From Schistocephalus solidus (lineage: Eukaryota; Platyhelminthes; Cestoda; Diphyllobothriidea; Diphyllobothriidae): a DNA stretch of 64,000 bases. This document shows positions 1 to 9,861 of the stretch, piece by piece. Within the stretch, counting starts at the first letter, position 1, and the number at the start of each line of letters is the position of its first letter. The position numbers were made by a program, and so were the translations under genes. The stretch covers positions 186,001 to 250,000 of the forward strand of contig WEDG01000388.1 of assembly GCA_017591395.1 (NCBI GenBank), read 5' to 3'. A model generated the notes under the pieces. It was not told the DNA's origin, ran no database searches, and saw only the letters and a list, made by a program, of their open reading frames with translations.

Positions 1-27
1 ATATATATATATATATATATATATATA
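1..27. repeat. AT dinucleotide tract
   Basis: Uninterrupted AT dinucleotides at the window edge. A second AT tract lies at 366-388, next to the duplicated module. Between them (28-365) I see no gene or recognisable repeat. Confidence 0.95.
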
Positions 28-387
28 ATAGAAGCGAAGATGCGCGTTCCCGGAAATAAAATGAGAAGAAGAGGCGATCACGGGAACCATGGTTTTTATT
101 GTCCTGACGTTTCAAAATCAAACAAGATTTCATCGTCGGAGGTAAATTTTTGTACCGTGCCCTCACAGTATTTATAGGTGGTAACATTTCGGCTAATACG
201 GGATTACTCAGGTTTTTGAATTTGCGTAGAGGAGGGGCCGGTTTGGGGGTGGAGATTCTCAGTCATCTTGCTGCTTGATGAGCATGGTGGTGTTTCATTC
301 TTGGCGATCATCCTTTGCCTGTTCACTGAGTCCGTGGTGGACTGGGGGAGGGCGGGTGATGGCTGATATATATATATAGTATATATA

Positions 388-783
388 TGATAGTGTGGGG
401 CTCACCGATCTGCTTAAGGAACATGCATGTTCCGTTGTGCCCTGGAGCTCAGACTAGAGCCCTCGCAAGCGGTCGCATAGCGACGTGTAGCATATGATGA
501 AATGGAACCGACAAAGACAAGGGAGACCGGAATGGCCATTTCTGGCTTATTAGCCGTCATCAGCCAGTCATACCCAATCCCAAGTGTGGCACACCTGGGA
601 TTCGAACCCTCGACCTTTGGTATTTGAGTCGCACGCTCTACCATTGAGCCACGGGCTCGTTGTTTTTGTCGGTTGTGATCGAGAATATGATGATAGTGGG
701 GGGCTCACTGATCTGCTTAAGGAACATGCATGTTCCGTTGTGCCCTGGAGCTCAGACTAGAGCCCTCGCAAGCGGTCGCATAG
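388..783. repeat. Pair of ~93 bp direct repeats flanking a SINE
   Basis: The stretch 388-480 is repeated nearly perfectly at 691-783. Both copies carry the 16-bp perfect palindrome GGAACATGCATGTTCC (418-433 and 721-736) and end in the same GCAAGCGGTCGCATAG. The SINE lies between them. A looser relative of the module lies just after the tRNA-like head of the SINE near 14.6 kb. It is therefore probably part of the SINE unit (a leader or tail), and this locus could be a tandem SINE dimer that lost one head. Confidence 0.8.
508..660 (-). mobile_element. tRNA-derived SINE, copy 1
   Basis: Read on the minus strand, the head starts near 655 with a tRNA-like D arm (GCTCAATGGTAGAGC, A-box-like) and a B box (GGTTCGAATCC), then runs into a body that recurs at four other sites. 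The anticodon arm does not pair, so this is not a working tRNA. The body, read on the plus strand, contains AATGGCCATTTCTGGCTTA followed by TTAGCCGTCATCAGCCAG. This is the best preserved of the five copies. Confidence 0.75.
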
Positions 784-1243
784 CTGGCAAAACTTACCAT
801 TATTCTATCCATTGTGCTTGTTATGGCTAGTACTCGTTGTCATGGTAGTCGGGTCACATACTACAATGGTATTTCGACAAGAACGTAATATGTGACACAA
901 CTCACTTATCGACGAATACGCCAGCGTGTAATAAGTGACCGTATATCAGGCAAAAATTACCTTTAATCTATCCACTGTTCCTGTTAGGGTTTGTATTCTT
1001 TGCCAATTTGTCACGTCACATATTCCAATGGTTCTTTTGGCAAGAACGTAATATGTGACCCAAATCAGGGAAGGAAGGATAGGTCAGCCTTTAATAGGCG
1101 ACCGTTTTGCAGGCTAACATTAACAGTACTCTATCCATTGAGTTTAAAACGGTTATTATTAGTTCTCGGCGTAGTCGTTTCACATACTGCAATGGTCATT
1201 TGTACAAGAACGTAATATGTGACCAACTCATGGCTGAGTCTTC
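784..1243 (+). repeat. ~160-164 bp satellite, array segment 1
   Basis: Tandem units marked by AAGAACGTAATATGTGACC and by TACTGCAATGGTCATTT. Short overlapping reading frames here are the same unit read in successive frames, not genes. The segment ends at 1244, where a zinc-finger LINE fragment begins. Confidence 0.85.
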
Positions 1244-1463
1244 GTTGCCGGGATCAACAACACACAGCATAGACCGCTGCCTCCACTGCCCACACTGTCC
1301 TCGTGCATTCACTCTTCGCATCGGCCTATTCGGTTACATACGCATCCATGATAGCGGGATTAACCGCAATGCCGACAACACCAATACCCAATGCACACCC
1401 TCCGCTCCCACCATTCTTACCGACACTGTCACCACCACTACCATGAATTACGTACCCCCAGCC
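1244..1463 (+). mobile_element. Zinc-finger LINE fragment (C2H2 region)
   Basis: Encodes a degenerate C2H2 finger (CLHCPHCPRAFT...RIGLFGYIRIH) followed by a Ser/Thr/Pro-rich stretch. It matches about 36.22-36.43 kb of the full-length element in this window. Satellite sequence lies on both sides, so the fragment sits inside the satellite array. Confidence 0.75.
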
Positions 1464-1490
1464 TCTATCCATCATGCTTAATATGGTTAT

Positions 1491-1774
1491 TGTTACGGAG
1501 ACGGATCCACAGTTTAGTCGTGGCCCGAGGCGGAAATGGCAGGGGTTTTCCAACGTGAGAAGCGACCAATCAATGCGAGCCAGGTTTCAGTCCAGAAAGT
1601 TCCAGAACGCTCGCCGGCACGATTGGTTTGAATGTTCGAGAACCGCGAGAACTAAATAAATAGACGATAGTTGATGAGCTTGAGGTCTGTTGTTTTCTGT
1701 CGGCCCAGAATAAAGTGTTTTGTTCCAGAAACCGGCTTTGCCTTCTCCTCTATCACATTCGTCGGGATATAACA
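1491..1774 (+). repeat. 5' LTR (284 bp, internally deleted)
   Basis: Same ends as the 3' LTR (TGTTACGGAG ... GGGATATAACA) but 132 bp shorter. The missing part corresponds to about 5798-5930 of the 3' LTR. The AATAAATA promoter-like and AATAAA signals near the end are retained. The internal region starts at once with AACTGGAGACGCAGATG, the expected primer-binding position; I could not assign the tRNA. Confidence 0.9.
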
Positions 1775-1788
1775 AACTGGAGACGCAG

Positions 1789-2537
1789 ATGTCCGCACTT
1801 ATGATTGCAGCAGAACAAATGCAGCAGTTAATCGACGCACAAACGGGCCAGTTTTGCGGCTCTGTTTATCAGAAATTCAAAAATGTTGGACTCAGGCTGG
1901 GAAGAACAAACGAAAAGAACTTGAAGACCGGATAACAGAATTTAATTACGTTCCCAACGGCGGCGTCAACTTTGAAGTTTGGTACCGAAATTATGCACTT
2001 CTATTTGAAGAGGAAGGCTCAAATTTGGAGGACAAAGGGAAGGTGGAAGTTCTGCTTTGGAAGCTAGGCCAGCGCGAACATGAGCGGTACGTAAAGTTCA
2101 TTTTTCCAAAGAAGCCGGTAGATATTTCATTTGAGGAAACGGGTAAGAATTTGAATTCGTTGTTTAGTTTCTCAAATTCCTTATTCAATCGACGTTACCA
2201 GTGTTTTAACATAGAACGGCAGCCTCACGAAGACTATTTTGACCTAGCTGGCCGATTGAATGATGCCTATCATCAAGCAGACCTAGAACAAGCCACCAGT
2301 CCGCAGATAAAGGCACTCCTTTTTATTAAATCACTAACTCTGCCGGAGGATGCTGACGTCCGCACACAATTGCTCGCTCAGCTAGATCAGAAGGCCGAGA
2401 TGACGGTGCAACAACTAGCCCAGGAGTGTGTTCGGATCATGAATATCAAAAACGACACTAGGCTGATTGGTGACGTAAACAGCCAACCTATACGTGTTTT
2501 TGAAACGAAAGTGAGCAGACTGCAGGAGAAACACTAG
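1789..2537 (+). pseudogene. gag: gypsy Gag (frameshifted)
   Basis: Gag begins at ATG 1789, just after the LTR (MSALMIAAEQMQQLIDAQ), and shifts frame near 1880-1910 into a frame ending at TAG 2535-2537. The second part carries a retrotransposon Gag core: a hydrophobic stretch around FEVWYRNYALLFEEE and a region rich in Leu and Gln repeats. In Ty3/gypsy elements this protein forms the capsid that packages the RNA. The frameshift breaks it. Confidence 0.75.
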
Positions 2538-2559
2538 TTTTGCAAGGAAACCAAAGACG

Positions 2560-3381
2560 GCTTACTGGCAGTGTGGTGGGTGGCATTTTGTGTCAAATTG
2601 TCCATATCGCACGAGAAGGTGCTACAAGTGTTCGCGGGTTGGTCACAAAGCGACACACTGTCGCGCAAAACAATCGAGTCCAGGAAAGAGGTGTGATTTT
2701 ATTGCGCAGCGCGATTCCCAGGTACTTAGTTACGAAGACCGAAAATACCTGATGGTTAGTATTGATGGGCAACACGCTAGGCTGCAGGTCGACACGGCTT
2801 CAGACTTCACGATAATCAGCATAAACACGTGGGAGGCTCTTGGGTGGCCTGAACTGAAACCAACAGCCGTTCGTGCTTGGGCATCAAATAACACACAAAT
2901 GCAATTTGAGGGTTTTGTCCAGGCCACTATAGTTTTCGACGACAAAGCCTGTCTCACAGACATATACGTCGCAAAGTCTCAAAACGATCTGCTTGGCAAC
3001 AAGACCATCTCACAGTTGGGTCTGTGGAGTCGACCATTCCAGGAGATATGCTGTGCTGTGAACATTACGAAAGAGGACCTGAGGAAAAAATATGCCGAAC
3101 GCATGGAGATGTCAGTCGGAACGTGCACAAAAACTACAGTTAGTTTGAGGGTGAAGCCAGGGAAGAAGCCAGTATTCAGACAGAGTCAACGCGTTCCATT
3201 TGCAGTAAAATCAGCGGTTGAGGAAGAACTGGAACGTTTACAGCAGAATGGCATTATCTGCCCCACAAACTATTCAGCGTGCGCAGCCCCTATAGTGGCG
3301 GTAAAGAAGCCTAACGGGAGAATAAGGTTGTGCGCAGATTATTCAACTGGGTTGAATGCCGCTTTAGGAGACTTTCATTAA
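2560..3381 (+). pseudogene. pol: gypsy Gag-Pol: zinc knuckle, protease, start of RT
   Basis: An open frame carries a CCHC knuckle (CYKCSRVGHKATHC, about 2623-2664), possibly preceded by a second, weaker one. An aspartic protease region follows, with DTAS where the family has DTG/DSG (about 2791-2802). The RT amino end has the conserved VAVKKPNGRIRLCADY segment. A TAA at 3379-3381 stops it inside RT. The Gly-to-Ala change at the protease active site is unusual and may be decay. Confidence 0.8.
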
Positions 3382-4487
3382 CCTCTGCCGACTGTAGAAC
3401 ACATTTTTGCGACGTTGAATGGAGGAAATGTTTTTGCAAGTATTGATCTTTCTGAGGCATATCTTCAGCTACCGGTTGATGAGGCCGCGCAGGAGATGGT
3501 GACAATTGATACACATAAGGGTCTATTCAAATATACTCGCCTCAACTATGGCGTCAAAACGGCACCCAGTATACTTCAGCAGCTTATGGACACCATGCTT
3601 AAAATATCCCTGGGACTGTTGCTTACTTGGATGACATTTTGGTCGTCAGTCGTATAGACGAGGAGATGCTTCAGAGACGCAATAAGGTTATGGAAAATCT
3701 TGTTGATTATGGCCTGACAATAAACTTGGAGAAGAGCTAGTTCCTTCGATAAAAATCCACTAGTTGGGATTTGTGGTAAGCGAGGCAGGACGCTCACCAG
3801 ATCCAGAGAGAGTTACAGCATTAAATAATGTTAAGGTGCCAATGAATGTGCGCGAGCTACGATTATTTACGGGCTTGGTCGGCTACTACTTGTCATTTAT
3901 TGCAGGGCTGCACAACTTAAAGCCACCTGCTTTGCAAAGATGCAAAATGTGACTGGTCTGTAGACTGTCAGGAAGCGTTTGACAGTATCAAGGCGAAGAT
4001 TACTAAGTCAATTGTGCTCTCACATTTCGAAGCTGATAAAGAAACGATTGTTCAGGCGGATGCATCTGAGTGAGGGTTAGGCGGCGTTCTCCTTCAGAAG
4101 GATTCGGACGGAAAAATCTTGCCCTTAATGCATTTCGCCAGAGCACTCACAAAGGAAGAAAGAAACTACAGTAAAATCGAGAAAGAGGCACTGGCGATCA
4201 TCTTTGCAGTACAAAAATTTCATCAGTTCATTTACGGTAGACATTTCGTCCTCCATACAGATCATCAGCCACTAAAGTTTTTGTTGGGCACAAATCGTGG
4301 CGTGTTACAGTATGCGGCGAAGAGGATACAACGGTGGAGTACCATCCTCTTGAGTTATGACTTCACAATTCAGTACGTGCCCACACAGAAGTTCGGGGCT
4401 CCAGATGCTTTATCACGACTGAGCGTAAGTGACGAATCTCCGGAAGATGTGGTGATCGCAAGCACTTTGATACAAGACGACAAATAA
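3382..4487 (+). pseudogene. pol: gypsy RT palm and RNase H (broken)
   Basis: RT motif A is seen as FASIDLSEAYLQLPV (about 3430-3475). The YLDD catalytic motif (about 3620-3650) lies in another frame, so one frameshift falls near 3605. Several stops follow between 3735 and 4075. RNase H is recognisable from about 4055 to 4300 (DASE ... IEKEALAIIFAVQKFHQFIYG ... TDHQPLKFLL). Reverse transcription of the element would need all of these in one frame. Confidence 0.85.
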
Positions 4488-4675
4488 TTTAGAGGCGTCA
4501 TACGGCAGGTGCCCCTCACAGCCGAACATATCAGAGCAAACACCACAGCAGACCCACTATTACGCCAGGTAACAGAGTTTATTCGGAACAGTTGACCCAA
4601 TGAAGATAAGGTACACCCAGCTATAAGGCCCTTCAGGAACCGTAAGGAGCAGTTTACATCACCAAAGAATGTATA

Positions 4676-5560
4676 ATGTATAATGGTAGAGTAATGATTC
4701 CAGTTAAGCATCAACAACAAGTTTTACTTGAACTTCACGCCAGACACCAGGGTATGACTCGTATGAAACAACTGGCCCGAATGTACGTATATTGGCCAGG
4801 AATTGATAACGATGTTGAATCTTTCGTTCGAAGTTGCGGTCCGTGTGGACGTTTCGCTAAGAATCCACCAAAAGTACCACCCGTGCCATGGCCGGAGGTG
4901 ACGAGACCGTGGACTAGAGTCCATATGGACTTTGTTGGACCATTTTTCAACCACATGTTTCTAGTAGTCGTCGACGCATGGTCAAAGTGAATAGAAGTTT
5001 TTGATGTCGCGGCAGCCACTGCCGAGGTCACATCAAAAAAGACGGAAGCACTTATCTCCAGATATGGCATCCCCACAGAGATTGTGACGGATAACAGCAC
5101 CCAGTTTACGTCGTCAGTGTCTCGACAGTTGTGCCAGAAGTGGGGAATCCGACATGTTACGTCACTGCCATTTCATCCCCAATCGAACGGTCAAGCAGAA
5201 CGTTTTGTTGACACCTTCAAGAGAGCTATGAGAAAGATTTGGAACGCAGGGGTTAAAATGTACTACCTGAACACGTTCCTTCTGGCCTACAGAACAACCC
5301 CAAAAACGCGCTTGGTGGTCAAACACCAGCCGAACGTTTTCTGGGCAGACAACCTGATGTACGACTACAGTACCTAAAACCTGAGTTTCGAGTTTCCCAT
5401 AAGCCAAAATACTATTTCGGGAGGGAGAAGGGTGTTTGCCCGAATTTATAACCCTGGCGAGAAACCGTGGGTGGAGGGCATTGTCAGAAAGTCGAAAGGC
5501 GTTGTCTTTGAGGTGGAAACGGCAACAAGGATAATCAAACGACCTGCGAACCAGCATTAG
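4676..5560 (+). pseudogene. pol: gypsy integrase and C-terminal domain (broken)
   Basis: An HHCC zinc module (HARHQG ... CGPC, about 4735-4850) is followed by the DDE core: Asp in MDFVGPF, Asp in VTDNSTQFTSS and Glu in NGQAERF. A TGA at 4987-4989 cuts the core. After a stop at 5375-5377 the other frame holds a GPY/F-like tail (RVFARIYNPGEKPWVEGIV). The family inserts cDNA with short target duplications, as seen at the ends of this element. Confidence 0.85.
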
Positions 5561-5751
5561 ACGGAGGTTCACCACGGATGGCCAAAAAGCCCTCGATTTG
5601 CTATGTGACACTTTTGAGGTCCCTACCCCCGAAAAAGACACAAGGCCGATACCACCTCCCGTCCGTAAGTCATAGAAAAATCAAACCACCAAAAAATCAT
5701 CGTGAACCCGAAGAAGAAACGATATGAGGTCCATCTTTCGAAAGCGGGAGG

Positions 5752-6167
5752 TGTTACGGAGACGGGATCCACAGTTGAGTCGTGGCCCAAGTCGGAAACC
5801 GCACGTGTTGACGCACGCCGAAATAAGCAAAGCCGGTTGAGAAAAATCCGCAGGAAACTTTGCAACCAATCGGTATGCACCGCTGAACCAAGCCCCCAGG
5901 CACGCGTGCGGCCCAAATTCGAGAATTTTCCGCCAGGGGTTTTCCAACGTGAGAAGCGACCAATAAATGCGAGCCACGTTGCAGGTCAGAAACTTCCAGA
6001 ACGTACGCCATCACGATTGGTCAGAATGTTCGATAACCCCGAGAACTCAATAAATAGACGATAGTTGATCAGCCTGACGTCTGCTGTTTTCTGTCGGCCA
6101 AGAATAAAGTGTTTGTTCCAGAAACCGGCTTTGTATTCTCCTCTATCACACCCGTCGGGATATAACA
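5752..6167 (+). repeat. 3' LTR (416 bp)
   Basis: Full LTR with TGTTA/TAACA ends. AATAAATA at 6049-6056 is a likely TATA-type signal and AATAAA at 6103-6108 a likely poly(A) signal. It is followed directly by the GTTAT target duplication and satellite DNA. Confidence 0.9.
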
Positions 6168-7158
6168 GTTATGTTTCCTTATTGGGGTAGTCGGATCACA
6201 CACTGCAGTGGTCATTTTGATAAGAATGAATATGAGACCCAATTCAGGGACCGAAGGATAGGCCGGCGTGTAATAAGCGACCGTATTACAGGCCAACCTG
6301 AACATTACACGATACATTGTGCTTATTTTGGTTAGTGTTCATTGCCGGGTTGACGTGTGACGTACTGCAATGGTTATTTCGAAAAGAACGTAATATGTGA
6401 CCCAACGCAAGGAACAAAGGATAGGCCAGCGCGTAATAAGCGACCTTACCATTAATCTCTCCATTTTTTTACGGGGTTTGTATTCGTTGCCAGGAAAGTA
6501 CAGTCGCATTATACAATGGTCATTTCTACAAAAACGTAATATATGACCACTAAATGAATGAAGGATAGACCAGCGTGTAATAGGCGGCCGTATTACAGGC
6601 CAACCTTACCATTAAACTGTCCAAAGTGCATATTAGGGTAATTATTCGATGCCGACGTAGTCGTGTCACCTACGGCAATATTCATTTTGACGCGGAAAAA
6701 ATATGTGACCCAACTCAGAGAACGAAAGATAGGCCAGCGTGCAATGGGCGACCGTATTGCAGACCAACCTTTCCATTACGCACTCCATTCTGCTTGTTAG
6801 TGTAAGTTTTCGTTTTCGGGTTAGTCGGGTCATATACTGCAATTGTCATTTCGACAAGAACGTAATATATGACCGAAGGATAGGCCAGCGCGTAATAAGC
6901 GACTGAATCACAGGCCAACCTTACCATTACACTATCCATTGGGCATGTTAGGATTAGTATTCGTTGCCGGTGTATTCGGGTCACATTGACCATTTGACCA
7001 GAATGTAATATGTGACCCAACTCAGGGAACGAAGGATAGGCCAACGTGTAATAAGCGACCGTATTGCAGGCCAACCTTAACATTACTCTATCCAAGGTGC
7101 TAATTGGGGGTTGTATTCGTTGCAATGTTCATTTCGACAAGAACGTTATATGTGCCCC
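6168..7158 (+). repeat. ~160 bp satellite, array segment 2
   Basis: About six more satellite units, judged by the marker AAGAACGTAATATGTGACC or close variants near 6222, 6384, 6530, 6692, 6856, 7009 and 7139. Spacing is 130-164 bp, so some units are shortened. The gypsy element interrupts the unit that continues here from 1464-1490. Confidence 0.85.
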
Positions 7159-8509
7159 GATAGTTCGACCGTCGATTTCGACGATGTCCACCGTATGCTC
7201 CACCAAAGGGTGGTTCAGGGACGGTGACTTGCGTGTGAATTAGTTTTAAGTGATATTAGCATTGCGCTGCAGCTACCACACTCTCTCCCTTTCCCCCACC
7301 TGAGCCAAGTGTCATGACAGAGTTAAGAAGACCGGAGATGGGAGAGGGTGCAGGCGGCTGGCGCGGCCGAAGCCGCCCCTGGGCGTTCCACCACACCTGG
7401 CTCGGATCCCACAGAGTGGGTGTACCATAAAGGCCACATTAAGAAGGAGCCCTTGCAGCCTGACTCTCAGTCCGCCAGTCGTCCACTCCACACAAAACAC
7501 ACATTGGGTCGACCACGCGTTCCGAGTTATCCCGTCAGTTGGCAACCTTCCAAGCCACGGCTTTTAGCGCACCGTGATAGTTTCATGCGCATCAGATTGT
7601 TTATAGTGAGGAACATGCGCTGAGCCGTCGATCTCACTTTCTCCCCACCCCCAAAATCAGACCACCGTTCAAGCCAGTCAGTTGTCTGATGTGGGAGGGG
7701 GCGCATTGGCTGACGGGTCGGCGTACCCGTCTTCGCGCGCCACAGCACGACCTTGCCCCCATTACGCATACACCAGGATTCACTTACTCAGGGGATATGG
7801 AGGAGCAATCGCTGTCTGACTCCCAGTCCACTCGTCAGCCACTCGACATACACAGCACATACACTGAGCCGACGGGGTGGTCTGGTGTAAGCGTCAGATT
7901 GGCAGCCTTCAAAGCCACGGTTTCTGGGAAACCATGATATTCTCAGGTACCTGATGATGGTTAGGGTGTTGTCTATGTATTGCTGTAGGTAGTGTTCTCT
8001 GATTTGGCTTAGCCTCCGGTCGTTTACCTTAGGTTCTCGTGGAGGCGCAGGTGTCTTAATAGGCCAATGCGGTGTGTAAATGTGCGCGAACAATTAGGGC
8101 AGTTGAGGCGGGCCTGACGATTGTTTGTCGGAGCCCCAGACACTGGTTCACCAGCGTCCATGTGATGGATTTGCAGATGACTGACCAGGTCGATGCGTGA
8201 GGTGAATGTGCGGTCGCATTGAGGACAGTTTAGGAAAGAGTACCCATCGCTGATGGTGGTGGTGGTGACGACGAAGGCTGTGGTGGTTGCGGTCGTGGAG
8301 GTAATAGGTGAAGAGTATTGGGATATGGTCTCCATGATGGTGGGAGTAATGGAATTGATTCCAGGATTGAGGGTGGATTAGTCCGAAGGAGGGTTGGCAG
8401 AAATCGAAGTGGAAGTTGGAACTCTCTGATTGTTGGTGCATTCCGTCCGAAGATGTCCAATCAGGCCGATTCGCGCGCAGAAAATACGCTGACAGCGCGG
8501 ACATGTTGG
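7159..8509 (-). mobile_element. 5'-truncated zinc-finger LINE copy inserted in satellite
   Basis: On the minus strand it starts at the first zinc-finger codons of the element (about 35842 of the full copy), carries C2H2 fingers and then the modular 3' region. Fingers visible on the minus strand are LNCPQCDRTFTSRIDL...HLQIHH and LNCPNCSRTFTHRIGLLRHLRLH. The flanks carry ATGTGCCCC (7150-7158) and ATGTGACCC (8510-8518), a probable 9-bp target duplication with one mismatch, both within the satellite marker. Typical of 5'-truncated LINE insertion. Confidence 0.88.
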
Positions 8510-9130
8510 ATGTGACCCAGCGTGTAATAAGCGAATGTATTGAAGGCCAACCTTAAAATAACACTAACCCTTGTGTTTGTTTGGATTAGTATTCGTTGCC
8601 GAGGTAATTGGGTCACCTACTGCAATGATCCTTTCGACAAAAACGTAATATGTGACCCACCACGGGGAACGAAGGATAGGCCAGCGCGTAATAAGCGACT
8701 GTATTGCAGGCCAGCCTTTCCATTACGCACTCCATTGTGCTTGCTAGGGAAAGTATTCGTTGCCGGGGTAGTCGGGTCACATACTGCAATGGTCATTTTA
8801 ACAATAAAGAAATATGTGATTCAACTCAGGGAATAAAGGATAGGCCAGTGTGTGATAAGCGACCGTATTGCAGGCTAACCTTAACATTACACTACTTATT
8901 GTGCTTGTTAGAGTTCGCGATCTTTACCGTGGTAGTTTGGTCTCATACTACAATTTTCATATCGTCAAGAATGTAATATATCATCCATCACAGGGAATGA
9001 AGTATATGTCAGTCAGTAATGCAGGACCGGTTTTAATACTATTTTCACGGATGGGGCTAAATTAAGATAGGGAGAGCGTCAGTCTATTCCAAATCCTAGC
9101 TATTGTTTTCGTTAGGGGTAGCATTTTGTA
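8510..9130 (+). repeat. ~164 bp satellite, array segment 3
   Basis: Three clear units about 162-164 bp apart, fading after about 9000. Because 164 is not a multiple of three, successive units repeat the same peptide in rotating frames, which explains the run of overlapping short open frames at 8540, 8704 and 8868. A diverged antisense unit lies at 9700-9860. Confidence 0.85.
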
Positions 9131-9384
9131 CCGGGTTAGCAGTTTCACCCAGTATTTTTTCTGCCCCAACGAATTTACGGATTGATTGATCAGGTGACTT
9201 TACTTCATTCCGACTGATATGTGCGATATCATTCCTTGCACACCTGACCCACTTTTTTGGGCCCTTGACGGGAGTAAGAATGAGACCCGCTCTGCAGGAC
9301 CTTTCATTAGCAAAGTAAAACGGATAAGTAGACGATTTTGGCAGATTTGAATAATTCCTTTGACCCACTTGTGAAAAACCCGGT

Positions 9385-9466
9385 GGCCTCGGTGGGATTC
9401 GAACCCACGCCAGCAAGGGGAAGGCTTTAGTACAGCCAACACTCTAGCCAACTGAACTACGACGCC
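9385..9466 (-). tRNA. tRNA-like gene, inverted copy 1
   Basis: An 82-nt cloverleaf candidate on the minus strand: acceptor GGCGTCG/CGAGGCC with one mismatch, D arm with GTTC...GAGT, T arm GTGGG-TTCGAAT-CCCAC with perfect stem and B box. A TTTTT terminator follows at 9374-9378 (as AAAAA on plus). The anticodon arm is weaker: GGCT/AGCC around loop GTACTAA gives anticodon ACT (Ser-like). The 13-14 nt variable arm would suit a type II tRNA, but the D arm is not Ser-like. Isotype left open. Confidence 0.6.
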
Positions 9467-9508
9467 CCACCAGGACCCAAGTGTGATTAAACTCCCGGTT
9501 CCCGGTGG

Positions 9509-9590
9509 GGCCTCGTAGCTCAGTTGGCTAGAGCGTTGGCTGTACTAAAGCCTTCCCCTTGCTGGCGTGGATTCGAATCCCACCGAGGCC
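9509..9590 (+). tRNA. tRNA-like gene, inverted copy 2
   Basis: Same 82-nt gene on the plus strand, with a perfect 7-bp acceptor stem (GGCCTCG/CGAGGCC), D arm GCTC...GAGC, and T arm with one mismatch. TTTTT at 9595-9599 would end Pol III transcription. With copy 1 it forms a head-to-head inverted repeat whose arms, flanks included, reach about 100 bp around a spacer of roughly 30-40 bp. It could be a real tRNA gene pair or a duplicated tRNA-derived element. Confidence 0.65.
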
Positions 9591-9699
9591 GCCGAATTTT
9601 TCATAAAACGGATTAGTTTTTAAACTACCATGACGTCCTTTTAGTCGGCGGTCGGAATGTTGACAGTTGACCCGATAAGTCAGTCCTCCTACCGCCAAT

Positions 9700-9860
9700 G
9701 AAATATGGTATGACCCTTTTAACCCGGCACCGAGCGCTAACCCCAACGATGACAAGGTGTAGAGTTAGGTTTACGTTGGCATGTAGTACGGTCACGTATG
9801 TCAAGCTGGCGTACCTTCTACTCCCTGAGGTGTGTCGCACACTACGTTCTTGTAAAAAAA
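9700..9860 (-). repeat. Diverged antisense satellite unit
   Basis: On the minus strand the order GACCGTACTACATGCCAAC, then GGGGTTAG, then TGCCGGG and GGGTCATACC follows the satellite consensus. Orientation is opposite to the main array. Confidence 0.6.
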
Positions 9861-9861
9861 A

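Larger units (their letters stand above)
1491..6167 (+). mobile_element. Complete Ty3/gypsy-type LTR retrotransposon (degenerate)
   Basis: Both LTRs begin TGTTA and end TAACA, and the element is flanked by a perfect 5-bp target-site duplication GTTAT (1486-1490 and 6168-6172). The order gag, protease, RT, RNase H, integrase is that of Ty3/gypsy; I recall the integrase and RNase H as closest to K02A2.6-like (Mag-type) elements. A polypurine tract (5741-5751) precedes the 3' LTR. Flanking DNA on both sides is the satellite, so the element inserted into the array. Stops and frameshifts make it non-autonomous. Confidence 0.92.

Noticed and set aside
414..644. Minus-strand 76-codon frame
   Set aside because: It runs through the SINE and its flanking module; not a gene.
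9385..9466. tRNA-Tyr with intron
   Set aside because: GTA is present in the anticodon region, but placing it at positions 34-36 leaves no U33 and a poor stem; isotype left open instead.
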